64,000 bases of DNA, taken from the NCBI GenBank assembly GCA_002286855.1, contig NRSV01000021.1:310001-374000 (forward strand), read 5' to 3'. The translations under genes and the position numbers were made by a program. Origin of the DNA: Bipolaris cookei (Eukaryota > Ascomycota > Dothideomycetes > Pleosporales > Pleosporaceae). Below the pieces are notes generated by a model, which was given only the letters and a program-made list of their open reading frames with translations, searched no databases and was not told where the DNA came from. Positions 47,901-58,430 of the stretch are shown here, one piece after another (position 1 is the stretch's first letter; each line of letters starts with the position of its first letter).

Positions 47901-48494
47901 GTGGTCTCTACATGATGTTGCGACCGTATCTGAAGCTCGCGAGTCATGTTTTGGAGTTCCCGCCCCCACCTCCAGGGAGCACGGGCGCCTCTCAGCACAA
48001 CTCGCCGTCTCCATACGGACAGCCCCTTACAAACAGGACCGTGCAGATGGTCGAACTGAGCGAGGACCAGCAGAAGATCATCAAGGTCGCTTGCCAATGC
48101 ATCGACAGCGCAATCCACAGCACCATTGCATTCGATCGCGTAGGTGAAGAGCCTGGTAGCAAATACCAGTATTTCACCCCTACACGCAAGAAGAGGCTCG
48201 TAGTCACAAACATATTTGGTACACTTCACGCGTAAGTCTATGGCCCTCCTGATCTTCTCTATAGACCCGTTAACGCAGTATAGACAATTCGGAAACATGC
48301 TTGTCCTCGCCTCAGTATACAAGTCCAAACTCTATCCTCTTCTCCCAAGCAATACCTGGCTCACCAAGTCCACACTCTCCGCCCTGTTTAAGCGCACCAT
48401 TAACGTCATTGAAGACGTTGCGCCAAACTCGCCCATCTTGCGCATGGACCTCGAAATCCTCAGGAATGTTCAGCGGCAACAGGGTCTGGAGTGA
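44985..48494 (+). CDS. Zn2Cys6 transcription factor, large
   Basis: Binuclear zinc-cluster regulator unique to fungi. Exons 44985..45820, 45871..47436, 47494..48231 and 48284..48494 give 1116 aa. The first 240 residues are Pro, Ser, His and Gln rich and probably disordered. The zinc cluster starts at residue 244, CNHCRSRKQKC-DEARPC-QFC-RENNFDC, fitting C-x2-C-x6-C-x5-C-x2-C-x6-C, and is followed by a KDVPPPKQDRSMMQL linker and a short coiled coil (VNSISDVLSQFVDQF). The Fungal_trans middle domain begins near FDLLKSYMDSMHMFHPFMNE and runs across exons 2-4. The zinc cluster lies far from the N-terminus, where it sits in most family members. The targets are unknown. It faces 3.6 kb of gene-free DNA upstream and 6.7 kb downstream. 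Confidence 0.92.
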
Positions 48495-48966
48495 TGTCAG
48501 GCGTAGAGCAACAAAGAAAAAAGCAATATATGGTGGCGGTTCCCAAACCTGATCCCATATCTATATCCTGCCGTATGGAGCGACACCCGCATGCGCCGAC
48601 GCATGCGCGCACACCCTCCCTCTTCGGATCTTGTCGCCATCCGTTACGGACGATCTGGTCCGACGCAGATCTGGAATCGTGCATAATGACCTGCATATTT
48701 TGGCCCTGGCGCATTGTTTTCTGTTAATTATTTTTTTGGATTATTTTTTTCTCAATATTCCCCACAATCGACGGCCATGACTGTACATGCAACCAGACGT
48801 ATGCGCACGTAGCAAGGACAACAACTTCATCATCATTGGGTGGCTAGCGCTGACATAATTCGTATGCATTTCTAGTCATTTTCATCTCTCTGTCCATTTT
48901 GCCGGAGAATCAATCAATTATTCCATAGTCCTACAAAGCCTGGGTGGATGATCTGTCTGTTACCGT

Positions 48967-48981
48967 TTAGGGTAACCCTAA
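48967..48981. repeat. Head-to-head TTAGGG/CCCTAA motif
   Basis: TTAGGG, a TAA spacer, then CCCTAA, about 470 bp after the regulator stop codon. TTAGGG is the telomere repeat of most filamentous fungi. Confidence 0.6.
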
Positions 48982-49805
48982 CGCTCTGTTCTATTTTTCT
49001 TTTCTTTTTGGATCTCTTCCTCTATCCTAGGTCCTGATTCCATATCCCGCCTGTCAGGAGAAAGCACGCCGATTGCGACAATGAGCATGCCCTGAGGATT
49101 GGACACTACCGCAGTTGCAGCTCTCTCACCGATCAGACTAGACGGGGGTTAGTGTGTACGGGTGCTGCGAGATGCGGGGTCTAGATCTACGCATGAGCAA
49201 GACGAAGCACAAGGCGTGCCGCCGGCAGAGCTCTAGTTAGTTGTCTGATTCGGCAGACAGGTGTTCGAGTTGATGGGATTTGATCGTGTCAGATCTACAC
49301 CTACCAACCATTGCATTCCTCTTCACCGATTTTGCGTTGCGCATCCTGCCGATTTCTTTTTCGCTACGTACGTGAATGCTTTTCCTCAGATCTCAAAGAC
49401 CCTCACACACCGTTCACGCAGGCTGGCCTATTAGTGGAGGCGGTACGCTTCTCCGCCTTCTCTCACCCAGTGGCTGCTGCCTAAATCCTTCGGTATTTGC
49501 TTTTTCTTCCGTCCTTCACACCATACACCTCGTAACACAGGTCCCCTACCAAAGACCCATGTTCTGCGTGTGCATTAGCAGTCTTATTTCTCGGCTAGCG
49601 TTCTTGTGGGGCCTCTCGGAACGACCATGTGCGGCAACACCCTCCGACCACATGGCTGGGCGACATTTTTGACAACTTTTTTTTCTTCCTTCTCACACTG
49701 TAACCAGCGCCTCAGCCGTTCCGCCTGCTCTAGTTTACAGATTTACTTTTTTTTCTCTGCGCCACCGCCCCACGACACGTGATGCAGCAGCACTCAAGAA
49801 AAGAT

Positions 49806-49827
49806 GCCGACTATCCGGATAGTAGGC
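49806..49827. repeat. 22-bp near-perfect palindrome
   Basis: GCC, one mismatched position, a perfect 14-bp palindrome (ACTATCCGGATAGT), one mismatched position, then GGC. It could be a dimeric protein-binding site or part of a hairpin. Confidence 0.6.
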
Positions 49828-52800
49828 GTTTGATGCTCTCGCATCTCTAACAGTGACTCACGTAACGTGAGATGACATGATTGCGCACTAATCTCACAAC
49901 GCAATATCTCGATGATCGGTGAGTTATTACATCCCTGCTATTGAAAACGCCCACATACCTTATCGTACGCCGCATGTATACAGCGATCCTTGTATTGATG
50001 CCTTTGTTTTTGTCGTGATTACTATTCTTCTACTTTACACTGAAGATGCAGTGCGACGATGCAAAGGAACATGATGGCGGATTCTCAACACTACTCGCCA
50101 CAAAGAGTGCTCTCGCTTCGAGTATTTGGCCTTGCTGACAAAGCATGACGCTTCTGCAGAGTTGACAGAAAAGAAATTATATTCTGTATACCTGCACAGG
50201 CTTTGCCGCACGTAGCATGTACCTATGTGTAAATGTACATGTGTACATACATATTACAACGTAAGTATCTTACAAAGTTGTCATTGGCGAGCAGAGTGCA
50301 CTAAGGGTTCCCTCGCATGCCCATGGACTACCTAATGCGCAACATACAGACGTGCATGGAAAAGGTTCCATGATGCCTTTTCACCACGAGCTTTTTCTGC
50401 ACACTACATCTTTGTTGCTTTATGAGCCGGTCTTGATGTGCGTACGAAATACATGCGTAGATGTGTAGGGCTTAGCGACATGTACAGCCAATCAAGTGCC
50501 CCCATCTAGTTCCATATGTCTGATCCATCGCATCCCGCCGGAGATTTCCCCGCCGTATCGCCAAGACGCTCCAATCTTTGGTATCCTCTCCCTTTCCACC
50601 CTTCATTTCTCCACCCCCTCTATGTCGTAGTAGTAAGTTGCCGGACTGCTCTTAGCTACCTCCAGCCGCACTGGGAAAGCCCAGACGAAGAATAACATCA
50701 GCACACCACAAATGTGACAGCCGCGGCTAGCGGTCTATTCCGTACATGCGTTCTGCTACCAGCCAGCCGCGTCTAAACCGTCGCGAACCGTGATTATTTC
50801 GGTATACCGCGCCCCACTCGCATGCCAGCCAAAGTGAAAACCACACATAGTATGCAATCTGGCAACCTGATCCATGTACGACATCAAATCACATTCTTGC
50901 ACCATCCAAACACGGCAACCCGAATGTTGCAACAATGTGAAAACCAAGACAAAGCCGTGGACAATCATGTGGGCGGATGGCGGCCAGTTTGGTCGGTCAA
51001 TTATTGCCAGCAGCCCTTGTTCCTGTTGTTCATGGGCTGGTCGGACCTCTCTCCGACGCCATGTCATTGGTAGAACAGCGCAACAATACTCTCCGGTGAG
51101 CGCATAGCTTTAGACCCTGGAAGAGGTGATGATATTATCCGCTATTGAAACGCAGGCGTCATTGCGACGCGTGACGTCTTTGCGGCCAATACTTACTCGA
51201 TGAGGCTGGGCAGAGGCGGACTTAACAAAAGCTACGTTCAGTATACGGTAAGTCCAGCAGTCGTACGAGTATTGGCGATTCAGCTGGGGGTCCGCTGGGT
51301 CCCACTTGTGACCTGTCCGAACATAGTCATCTGCTTCAGAGTTTGGAGTACTAAACAGTCAGCCTTGGATTACTCCGAAATGCATCCTGTTAGTCGCGTA
51401 GATCATGTTAGGAAGGCCGGAGATCTAATGCCGAGATAAGGGATATGGCATCTCCTTAGCACTCGCAAAAACATGCCATTTCAACTGACTCGAATCGGCT
51501 GCAAGAGCATGCATTCCGGGTCATCATTTTTGCAAAAATGTATGTACTATCTATGTACAAAATAAGATTTCCGGACAACACGGGTGGCAGCGGAAGACGG
51601 ACATTTGTTCCCTTCCGATCTTTGATCTGATAAACCTGGATTGTGGCACAGTAACGCGCCAACCGCAGCAGCCTAAAACAGAACGGCGAACGTTGGGCAG
51701 CGTTCAAACGTGTCGTGGAAGGGGGAGGGGCTTTCACTCAGACGCTGCGGAGTATACTCCGCAAATACTCATGAGCTGGCTCCCTGTTGGGCACACGGAA
51801 TGCAGATCAATTCTGGGGCCTTTTCACGTTGGACGCCGACTTGAATGCGTCTTCTTGTGTGAACAATTGGTCATTGGTGCGGAAACACAACATTTGCGAA
51901 AATCATAAAGTTATCTTCATGTAAAATCGTTACTGCTAATGGCCCGCTAGGCTGAGAATGACGACTTGTACATCAAATCATGTTGTGCAAGTAAGATTAT
52001 CGTTCAGCCCACGCTATTCCTGGACATGCTTTCTTCTGCGACAAAAGTGGATACATATACTTTACTCACGAGGTTTTCGCTAATTCGCTTCGTGTTCGCG
52101 ATGGCCAATGAGTTTCACAGCCACTCTAGGCATGTCTGGCCTCACAGCCTCGGAATCATGCCTCCCGCCATCGCATCGATTCCCACAATTAAACGTGCGG
52201 CAACCCAAGAGAACCTGTGGTCACGATCTCCATCCCCATCTGGACAGTACTGGTAAGGAGCAAGCCGGGGCGCTCCCAAGACCGAAAGAGAAAGTTCAAA
52301 CCATCGACATCGACGTTAGAGGCTTAGATTCGGGGAAAGTGAGGCGCGAAGCGCGTCGCCGTTGATGCGGGCCACCACCAATGTTGCATGGTTAGGGTAG
52401 ATGACAGCCTCATACGCATGCGGCGGACTGAATGAACGTCTAGACCCCGCCATCAACACACACGCACACCTCAGCCTTTCCGGCATGGCACTAAGACCTG
52501 TTGTATGCAGTCACAATCACGTTGCCAGTCGTCGAATAGCATCTCGAAACAAGGCCCAGCGTTTGTCGGCCGAACAAGGCAAGCCACAAAACATGCCGCG
52601 GTCCTCTGCCGCGGCCTTCCGCGCGTTCCCCGTCTTCGCCAATCGAGCATTGTACTCCCTTCACCGATCAGGATGACCTTTGTAGCATCGGCTAGAGGCA
52701 CCTCCCGCACGAGATAAATCTACAATGTAGCAGCTCCAGCCGAGATTACGACGACGACAGCATTGGTAAGATCAGCAACCCCAGCAACACCAGATGTCGG

Positions 52801-55217
52801 AGAAAGATGGATGCAAAGATGCGTACAATGTATCTAAGATTAAACGTTGTCTTAGATGGGATACTGCATGTACAGTCGGAGATGCTTCCAGGAAGGTCGG
52901 GCCTTTTTGTTAGTTCTCAATATGCTGCTATTGTGACCGCCTGTTGGTATGTAATCCGTGACATGTTCGTCCAATTCTACGTTCCGAGATGTACATATAC
53001 ACGTACATACGTTGAGCAGCTGGGGTATGGGGTGAATATACGCTTGGTTGGCTGTGTGGCCGGTGCCTCGTGTCGCGATAGGAGGAGACGGCGGTGACCT
53101 TGGTATTTCGGAGTTCGAAACTCTGATGGATTCAAGTGTCAGGGTTGGCACATGATTAGATTGGGGGAGAATGTTCTGAACGTGTTCTTTCAAGCATTTG
53201 GTCTTGTCTGTGCTTACCCCAATTTCGCGTCATGATCCCTTTTCCTCCCACGTCTCGGCACGGGGTATGACTCCAATCCAAGGGCTCCATGGGTTGCTTC
53301 TATTTGCCTAATTTAACGGGCCGGTAACGACCATCGCAACGACCACTCCGAAAGGATCGATATTCCACAAGGATGATACATTCGGCCCTTTAAAGACTAT
53401 CTTTCGGCACATGTCCAACAACCTCAAGCCGGAGTCAATCAATAGTGCAAGAGATGGAATTGAGTCCAAATAGTCACATCGTGTTCGTCAGCAACCTTGA
53501 AGGTTGTCCAATCATGACCTTATCTTCTTGTCAGCAGTTCAATTACAACGGCAGTTCTGGACGTGCACCCAGGACTATCCAATATATCTTGGTTTCGGAT
53601 GCGCTGGTCTACCATTTCCCCTCCCATGGAGACCGTTCGCCAAACGCAAGTCAGATCTCCCCATCGGCCCTTTGTGTCGTAGACCGCATTTCCGGATGGC
53701 CGGAGCATCACCATGTCTGCCTGCGTATGTTGCGCCTGCCCCACAGAACGAGACGTTGGATGTCGTGGGGATCGCTGAAGCACTAGGTAAGCATGTTGGT
53801 GGGTCTTTGCGTTAACGACGACAGGCGTCAAAATGTCAGATCCACTTTAACGCACGACAAGTTAGTATACCCACTGTTTCGGGGTAACGCACTGGCTTAT
53901 CAGACGCTGGAAAGATGCTGAGCTCCAATCCTGCAAATCAATGCTTGATCCTCAAGCATGTTGCCAAGGTATCTGAGGGGATTTGCCTTGGAGCGGTCTG
54001 CGAGATTGTCTAGACAAGACGCCAGTACCTACACCACACAATATCGCCGCCCGACCCTGAACGGTTACAAGTATCCTAAAGCTCTGAAATTACATGTACG
54101 AAGTTACATACTATGTTCGGATTTCAACCAGGATTTTTCTTACTGCACCACCCTGGAAGAGTATGGACCATGTTGCCAACGGGATCAGCGACAACAGTGC
54201 CAGCATGGATCCGAATGATGCCCAACGCAAGCGATATAGACGCATATGGATAGTCCGCCGGGCATGCCTGAGAACGCGTCCAGGCCAGTCCTTGTTCTCG
54301 TGGATGGGACAGATAGCTCGGTAGGTGTACTTTGAATAGAATGGCGCAACGAGTCAAATGTCGTGCAGCGGTGGTCTTGACAGGGCCCACTGTAATAACG
54401 CTCATCATGAAAGCTTGATCAGCGTCTAAGCTGCCTGGTATTAGTGAGTAGTCCGTGTTAGTAGGGTGTAGAATATTTGTCAAAATCAAAAAACAGTGGC
54501 TTCTATCAACGCAGTCCATCGCTTTCCAAAGCTTGACACTGTTGTTGCTGGAATGCTTGTAACTTGAATATTGTATTTCATGAGTAGAAACTTGTAAGCT
54601 TTTATGTATCGGGGAGTCCTGCGCAAAGTTGATAAAGGCAAGATGCAAGACTAGAGATTATGTATGATCTAAATGTCTGTTAAATTAGCATACGAATGGA
54701 AAAATAATGTAAATAAGTAGAGCAACACGTATTGCTACTGTACTGCTCATGGCCGATTTCAAGTTTGCTTTGCTCTTACTTCGCTACTACCGCTCTTTCC
54801 TCAATTCAAAATTCTTTCTGAATCCACTATCTGCCATTCTCATTTTCTTCTACACTCTATTTTGTCTTTCCTGTGTATCCTCTGCATCGTATTTCAACGT
54901 TCTTAAGCTCTCTAAAGCTGTATATATAACTTCAGTAACTCATGCTGGAATTCCAGCACCCATTTGTAACACTCGGCTACAACATGTCCAATCTGCCTCT
55001 TAGACGCTCCATGGGGAATGAATGACAGTGCTGTGTCATTCGTACGACTGTGACTTCGCGAGCTACAAATGCCTATCATCTTGTCCAGGGGCACGATTGC
55101 ACGATATTTTGATCACAATGTGCTACCGTCGGCTTATCTCAGGAATTCATAATAATAAACAAACATATCTCGTCTATACCAAAGTACTGCCTCTTATTTG
55201 ATGATGGTTCTCACATT

Positions 55218-56333
55218 GTGCATGTCATGATATCAAAAGGCGGTCTACCTTCACTTGGGAAAGCAGCGGAAAAGCGAGGCAGTAACGATAACCATCGATA
55301 CACTCCTGCCCTTCCACAAACTTCACATCCTTACTTTAACCCTCTATACTATCCTCACAGTATTACAGCTCAGCCCTACGGCAAAAATTACATGTCTAGG
55401 CCTCACTACGTAGAGTCCCGTCGCCACTACTCCTACTTCGAAGCATCATTTCCACTACCAAATACTTCCTTCCACTCCGTACAAACAGGCACTCGGACGC
55501 AAACCAGCCTGGCGCGAATACCACAGTACAAGCACCCCTCACACAAGAACGGACCCAAGAAGGCGGCAATCAAACACGTGCATTTCGACCTGCCTGATTT
55601 GCGGCAAAGCACAGTCAAGATAGCCATCGAACAAAGAGAACAAGACATGCAACAGCAAGACCCAAAGCAGCAGGGGAGAAATGAACGACTAGCTCTATAC
55701 AGACAACCCAATCCTTTACCTCACAGATACGAACAGCACACATCAAGACCGCCCTACCCATTGCCCCCGTACAACCACAAGCACCACCACCACCAACAAC
55801 AACAACCACCCTACAAAGCCACACCTGCACTCCCCCTTCTTCCCCCAACCCACCTAACAATCTACATAATCTCCTACTCCACCGACATCATGCGCACCGA
55901 ATCCGCCACCGCCACCCTCCTCGCATCCCAAGTCCCTCACCGCACCCCGCCAATCCGCCACCTCTACACCATCGACGCACGCAACATGCAGCTTTCCTGA
56001 CCCTTCCTGTGCGCCCGCTACTCGGGCATCGCACCTTTAATCCAGGATATCGTGATGCAAGATGTAGGCGCACAGAAGGCAGTGAGGACGGCGGTTAGGG
56101 AGTTGTTGCGGTTTGGAAACGAGGAGGGTAGTAGGGAGAGGGGGAATGGGGGTGGGAATACGGAGGTTAGTATGAGTGTTTGTTGTCATGCGGGGACACA
56201 TCGGAGTGTAGCGATCGCGGAGCGGATTGCGCAGTGTGTTAAATGGGAGGTGGGAAGGAAGGGATGTGAAGAGGGGGTTAGGATAGTGTGTAGGCATGTT
56301 CATCGGGTTAAGGGGAGCGCGGATCCTTTTTGA
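55218..56333 (+). pseudogene. RapZ C-terminal-domain-like gene, interrupted by in-frame TGA
   Basis: One frame runs from 55218 to 56333 and is broken only by TGA at 55998-56000. The first 200 or so residues are low complexity (His, Pro, Gln and Tyr rich) with a basic NGPKKAAIKHVHFDLPD segment. The conserved domain begins LTIYIISYSTD, passes through HLYTIDARNM just before the stop, and resumes in the same frame after it (PFLCARYSGIAPLIQDIV) to the signature VSMSVCCHAGTHRSVAIAER and a final RIVCRHVHR. The GxxHRSVxxAE signature is that of the RapZ C-terminal domain, which in bacteria binds a small RNA; fungi carry uncharacterised relatives. The stop is one C-to-T change from CGA (Arg) and is followed by C. 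A disabled gene, programmed readthrough and a base-call error all remain possible. No intron can remove the stop without deleting the domain core. Confidence 0.65.
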
Positions 56334-56697
56334 GGGGTGGAGGGAGGTTTGTCTTGCTGTTTCTTATCTTCTTGTCCTTAGTGAATATGATTAGAATGGC
56401 TGGTGGCTAATGGTTGACGACAGTGGCTCGTGAGACTGCTTTGTTCATATGGTCAGTGTAGTCATGTATAAGAAATCAGCGTTTGATACTCCTTAATTGA
56501 TGACATTGAACTCCGGTATTGATTTCTGTTACATGATGGCAAAAACATTGCGACATACGCTCACTTTCTAACAGTACTGGACCACGCTCGAAGCTAACCT
56601 CCAGTGCTTCGATCCTACATCTTTTCTTTCCTCTTCATATCATGACATTGCACATGCTCGTACACACCTGTCTCTTCTTGTTCCATTCTAAACCCCT
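56334..56697. other. 3' intergenic region between convergent genes
   Basis: The RapZ-like gene and OST1 converge here. Nothing else is visible. Confidence 0.6.
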
Positions 56698-58241
56698 TTA
56701 TGCCGTCTTCTTCTTCTTGCCAATGCTGGTATCGATGCTGCCCAACACCCAAGTAATGGTAAATACGGCAAACGTGCCCAGAGTGATGACAATAGGCTTC
56801 CTGTATCCGGCAGTCCACGGATAATCATAAGTGATAATGACATCGCGGTCCCTGAACTCGTCCACCAAGTTGATAGATGTCAAAGTCAGTGCAGTACGGC
56901 CCAGAGTATCCATAAAGGTTTTGTGCAGCGTGACCTCGTCGGCTACAATAGGAACAGAAGTCGAAAACTTGACATTGGTAGCGCCCTCGGGAAGGATGAT
57001 GCGGAGGTTGACGCGACCGTAGGAAATACCCTCGGCAGCGCGGGGGCCCTCGAGGAAAGGAACCTTGAGCACATACGTATTGCCAATCGAGAGCTTGCGC
57101 AGGTATGAGGACAGATCGGCGTTCCAACCAACACGGAAACTATACTTCCAGGTTCCGAAAATGGGGTACCTGGGCTTCAACTCCAACAAAGCCTCTTTGC
57201 TACCAGGGCGAAACCTGGAGGTAGAGACGTTACCGATGTCGTCGGTGAAGTAAGGGTCGACAGATCCGGGGGCCAGAGGAAGGACAAGACCCTTGACAGC
57301 AAAAGTAGGTGGGTTCATATAAGATTGTCTCTGCCACTCGACGCGCGAAAAGTGGTTCTTGAGTTTGGCACCCTGGTTCTCGAGCCAGTACCTCTCCTCA
57401 AAGGCCAAGTTGCCGCCCCAATGCGAGACTTCGACATCGCGCTCCAGGCGCGTGGCGTGCGTCACGGGCTTTGTGAATTCGTAGCGCACGCTTACGGGCT
57501 GCTGAGCGCTAGCTGGCACGTTGTTGTAAATTCCATATGTGAAGGTGGAGCCCTGCTTCTGTGGGTCGACCTTGTTCTCGTCATTGAGCTCGGCGGGGAG
57601 AGTGGTGTAGTCTGGCACATCGTTGTTGGGGAACTTGACCTTGGTGCGCTGCTTCTCGGTCAGGTAGGCGGAGGGTGCGTATGCGCTAAAGTCGTATTGT
57701 AGGTACTGCTTCGCTGTCTGGGGGAGCTGGGCGGGGACCGGCTTGAGGGAGGAGAGAATTGAGTAAGAGATGCTGAGTGTCTGCTGGGCGTTGGGTGCAA
57801 GAGGTTCGGGGAGGTGGATCTTGTAGAACTCGACCGAGCTGTTCCCGTTAGTCGCGGTGCTATGCATACTCACTATGCAGTCTGTACACACCTTTCCAAA
57901 TCAAAGCCAACAACGTCAACTTTAAAGGTGCCCTTCTCAGCCGCCTTCTTATCCCTCACCTCGAGCCCGCCGACCTTTGACAGCAGGGTCGAGTCGAAGG
58001 GGAGATAGTATTCTGACTGCGCCTTTTCATCAATGTTTTGGATAATGACATTGATCGTCTCCCTGGGGTAGGCCTTGTCGAGATTGGTAGTGCGGACCAG
58101 ATTGGCATTCTTGAATACCTGGGGTGGTGCGAAGGTGCTGGGGAGCACTTGCTTGGACAGCAGTGGTTCGGAGAGGTTTAATTCGGCGGCGGCGAAGGTT
58201 GCTAGAGCTGCTATGCAGCCTGTGAGGGAGATGGACCTCAT
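56698..58241 (-). CDS. OST1: Oligosaccharyltransferase subunit alpha (ribophorin I)
   Basis: Subunit of the ER oligosaccharyltransferase, which attaches the preassembled glycan to Asn in N-x-S/T sites. Exons complement(56698..57838, 57892..58241) give 496 aa (yeast Ost1 is 476). The intron 57839-57891 starts GTGTGT and ends ACAG, joining VVGFDLE to SVEFYKIHLPEPL. An N-terminal signal peptide (MRSISLTGCIAALATFAAA) precedes a long lumenal domain with the family blocks HWGGNLAFEERYWLENQGA and FSRVEWQRQSY. One C-terminal membrane span (PIVITLGTFAVFTITWVLGS) is followed by a short basic tail ending KKKKTA. The last four residues, KKTA, fit the KKxx dilysine signal recognised by coatomer. It diverges from the pseudouridine enzyme across 189 bp. 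Confidence 0.95.
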
Positions 58242-58430
58242 TTCGAATAGCAGTCAAGCTATCCCGTCATGTGCGAGGTTGGTGTTTGTCGGCGGCTCAC
58301 ACGCGGCTATGCTATTGCGTCGTGTTCTCTTCGGAGTTGGCTGGTACCTCCGCGTCTGTGCGTGAACACCCATAGCTCCACCACCCCTCCATGCCTGGCT
58401 TCTCCACAAACGCCCCTCGACAACACCACA
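58242..58430. promoter_or_regulatory. Short divergent OST1/pseudouridine-enzyme upstream region
   Basis: 189 bp between divergent start codons, the tightest head-to-head pair in the window. The promoters must overlap. A plus frame is open from 58269 into the downstream gene, but the start at 58431 is preferred because a presequence-like N-terminus begins there. Confidence 0.45.

Larger units (their letters stand above)
48495..55217. other. 6.7 kb region with no supportable gene
   Basis: The longest gene-free stretch in the window. Frames are short on both strands; the longest, 54124-54648 on the minus strand (174 codons), has no recognisable motif or coding character. Base composition is mixed and not uniformly AT-rich, so simple RIP decay does not explain it. 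Notable items are a head-to-head TTAGGG motif (48967-48981), a 22-bp near-palindrome (49806-49827), a CTCACGT-A-ACGTGAG inverted repeat (49857-49871) and TAC/GTAC-rich tracts near 50220-50260 and 52985-53005. It could hold noncoding transcripts or degraded mobile DNA. Confidence 0.45.

Noticed and set aside
53040..53135. Possible tRNA
   Set aside because: An A-box-like TGGCTGTGTGG and a GAGTTCGAAACTC T-arm-like hairpin are present, but the acceptor stem does not pair and the spacing is wrong.
53860..53960. Possible second tRNA-like sequence
   Set aside because: The candidate B box is weak and no cloverleaf could be drawn.
54124..54648. 174-codon minus frame in the gene-free region
   Set aside because: The longest frame there, but its text has no domain, signal peptide or repeat, and the expected length of chance frames is not clearly exceeded.
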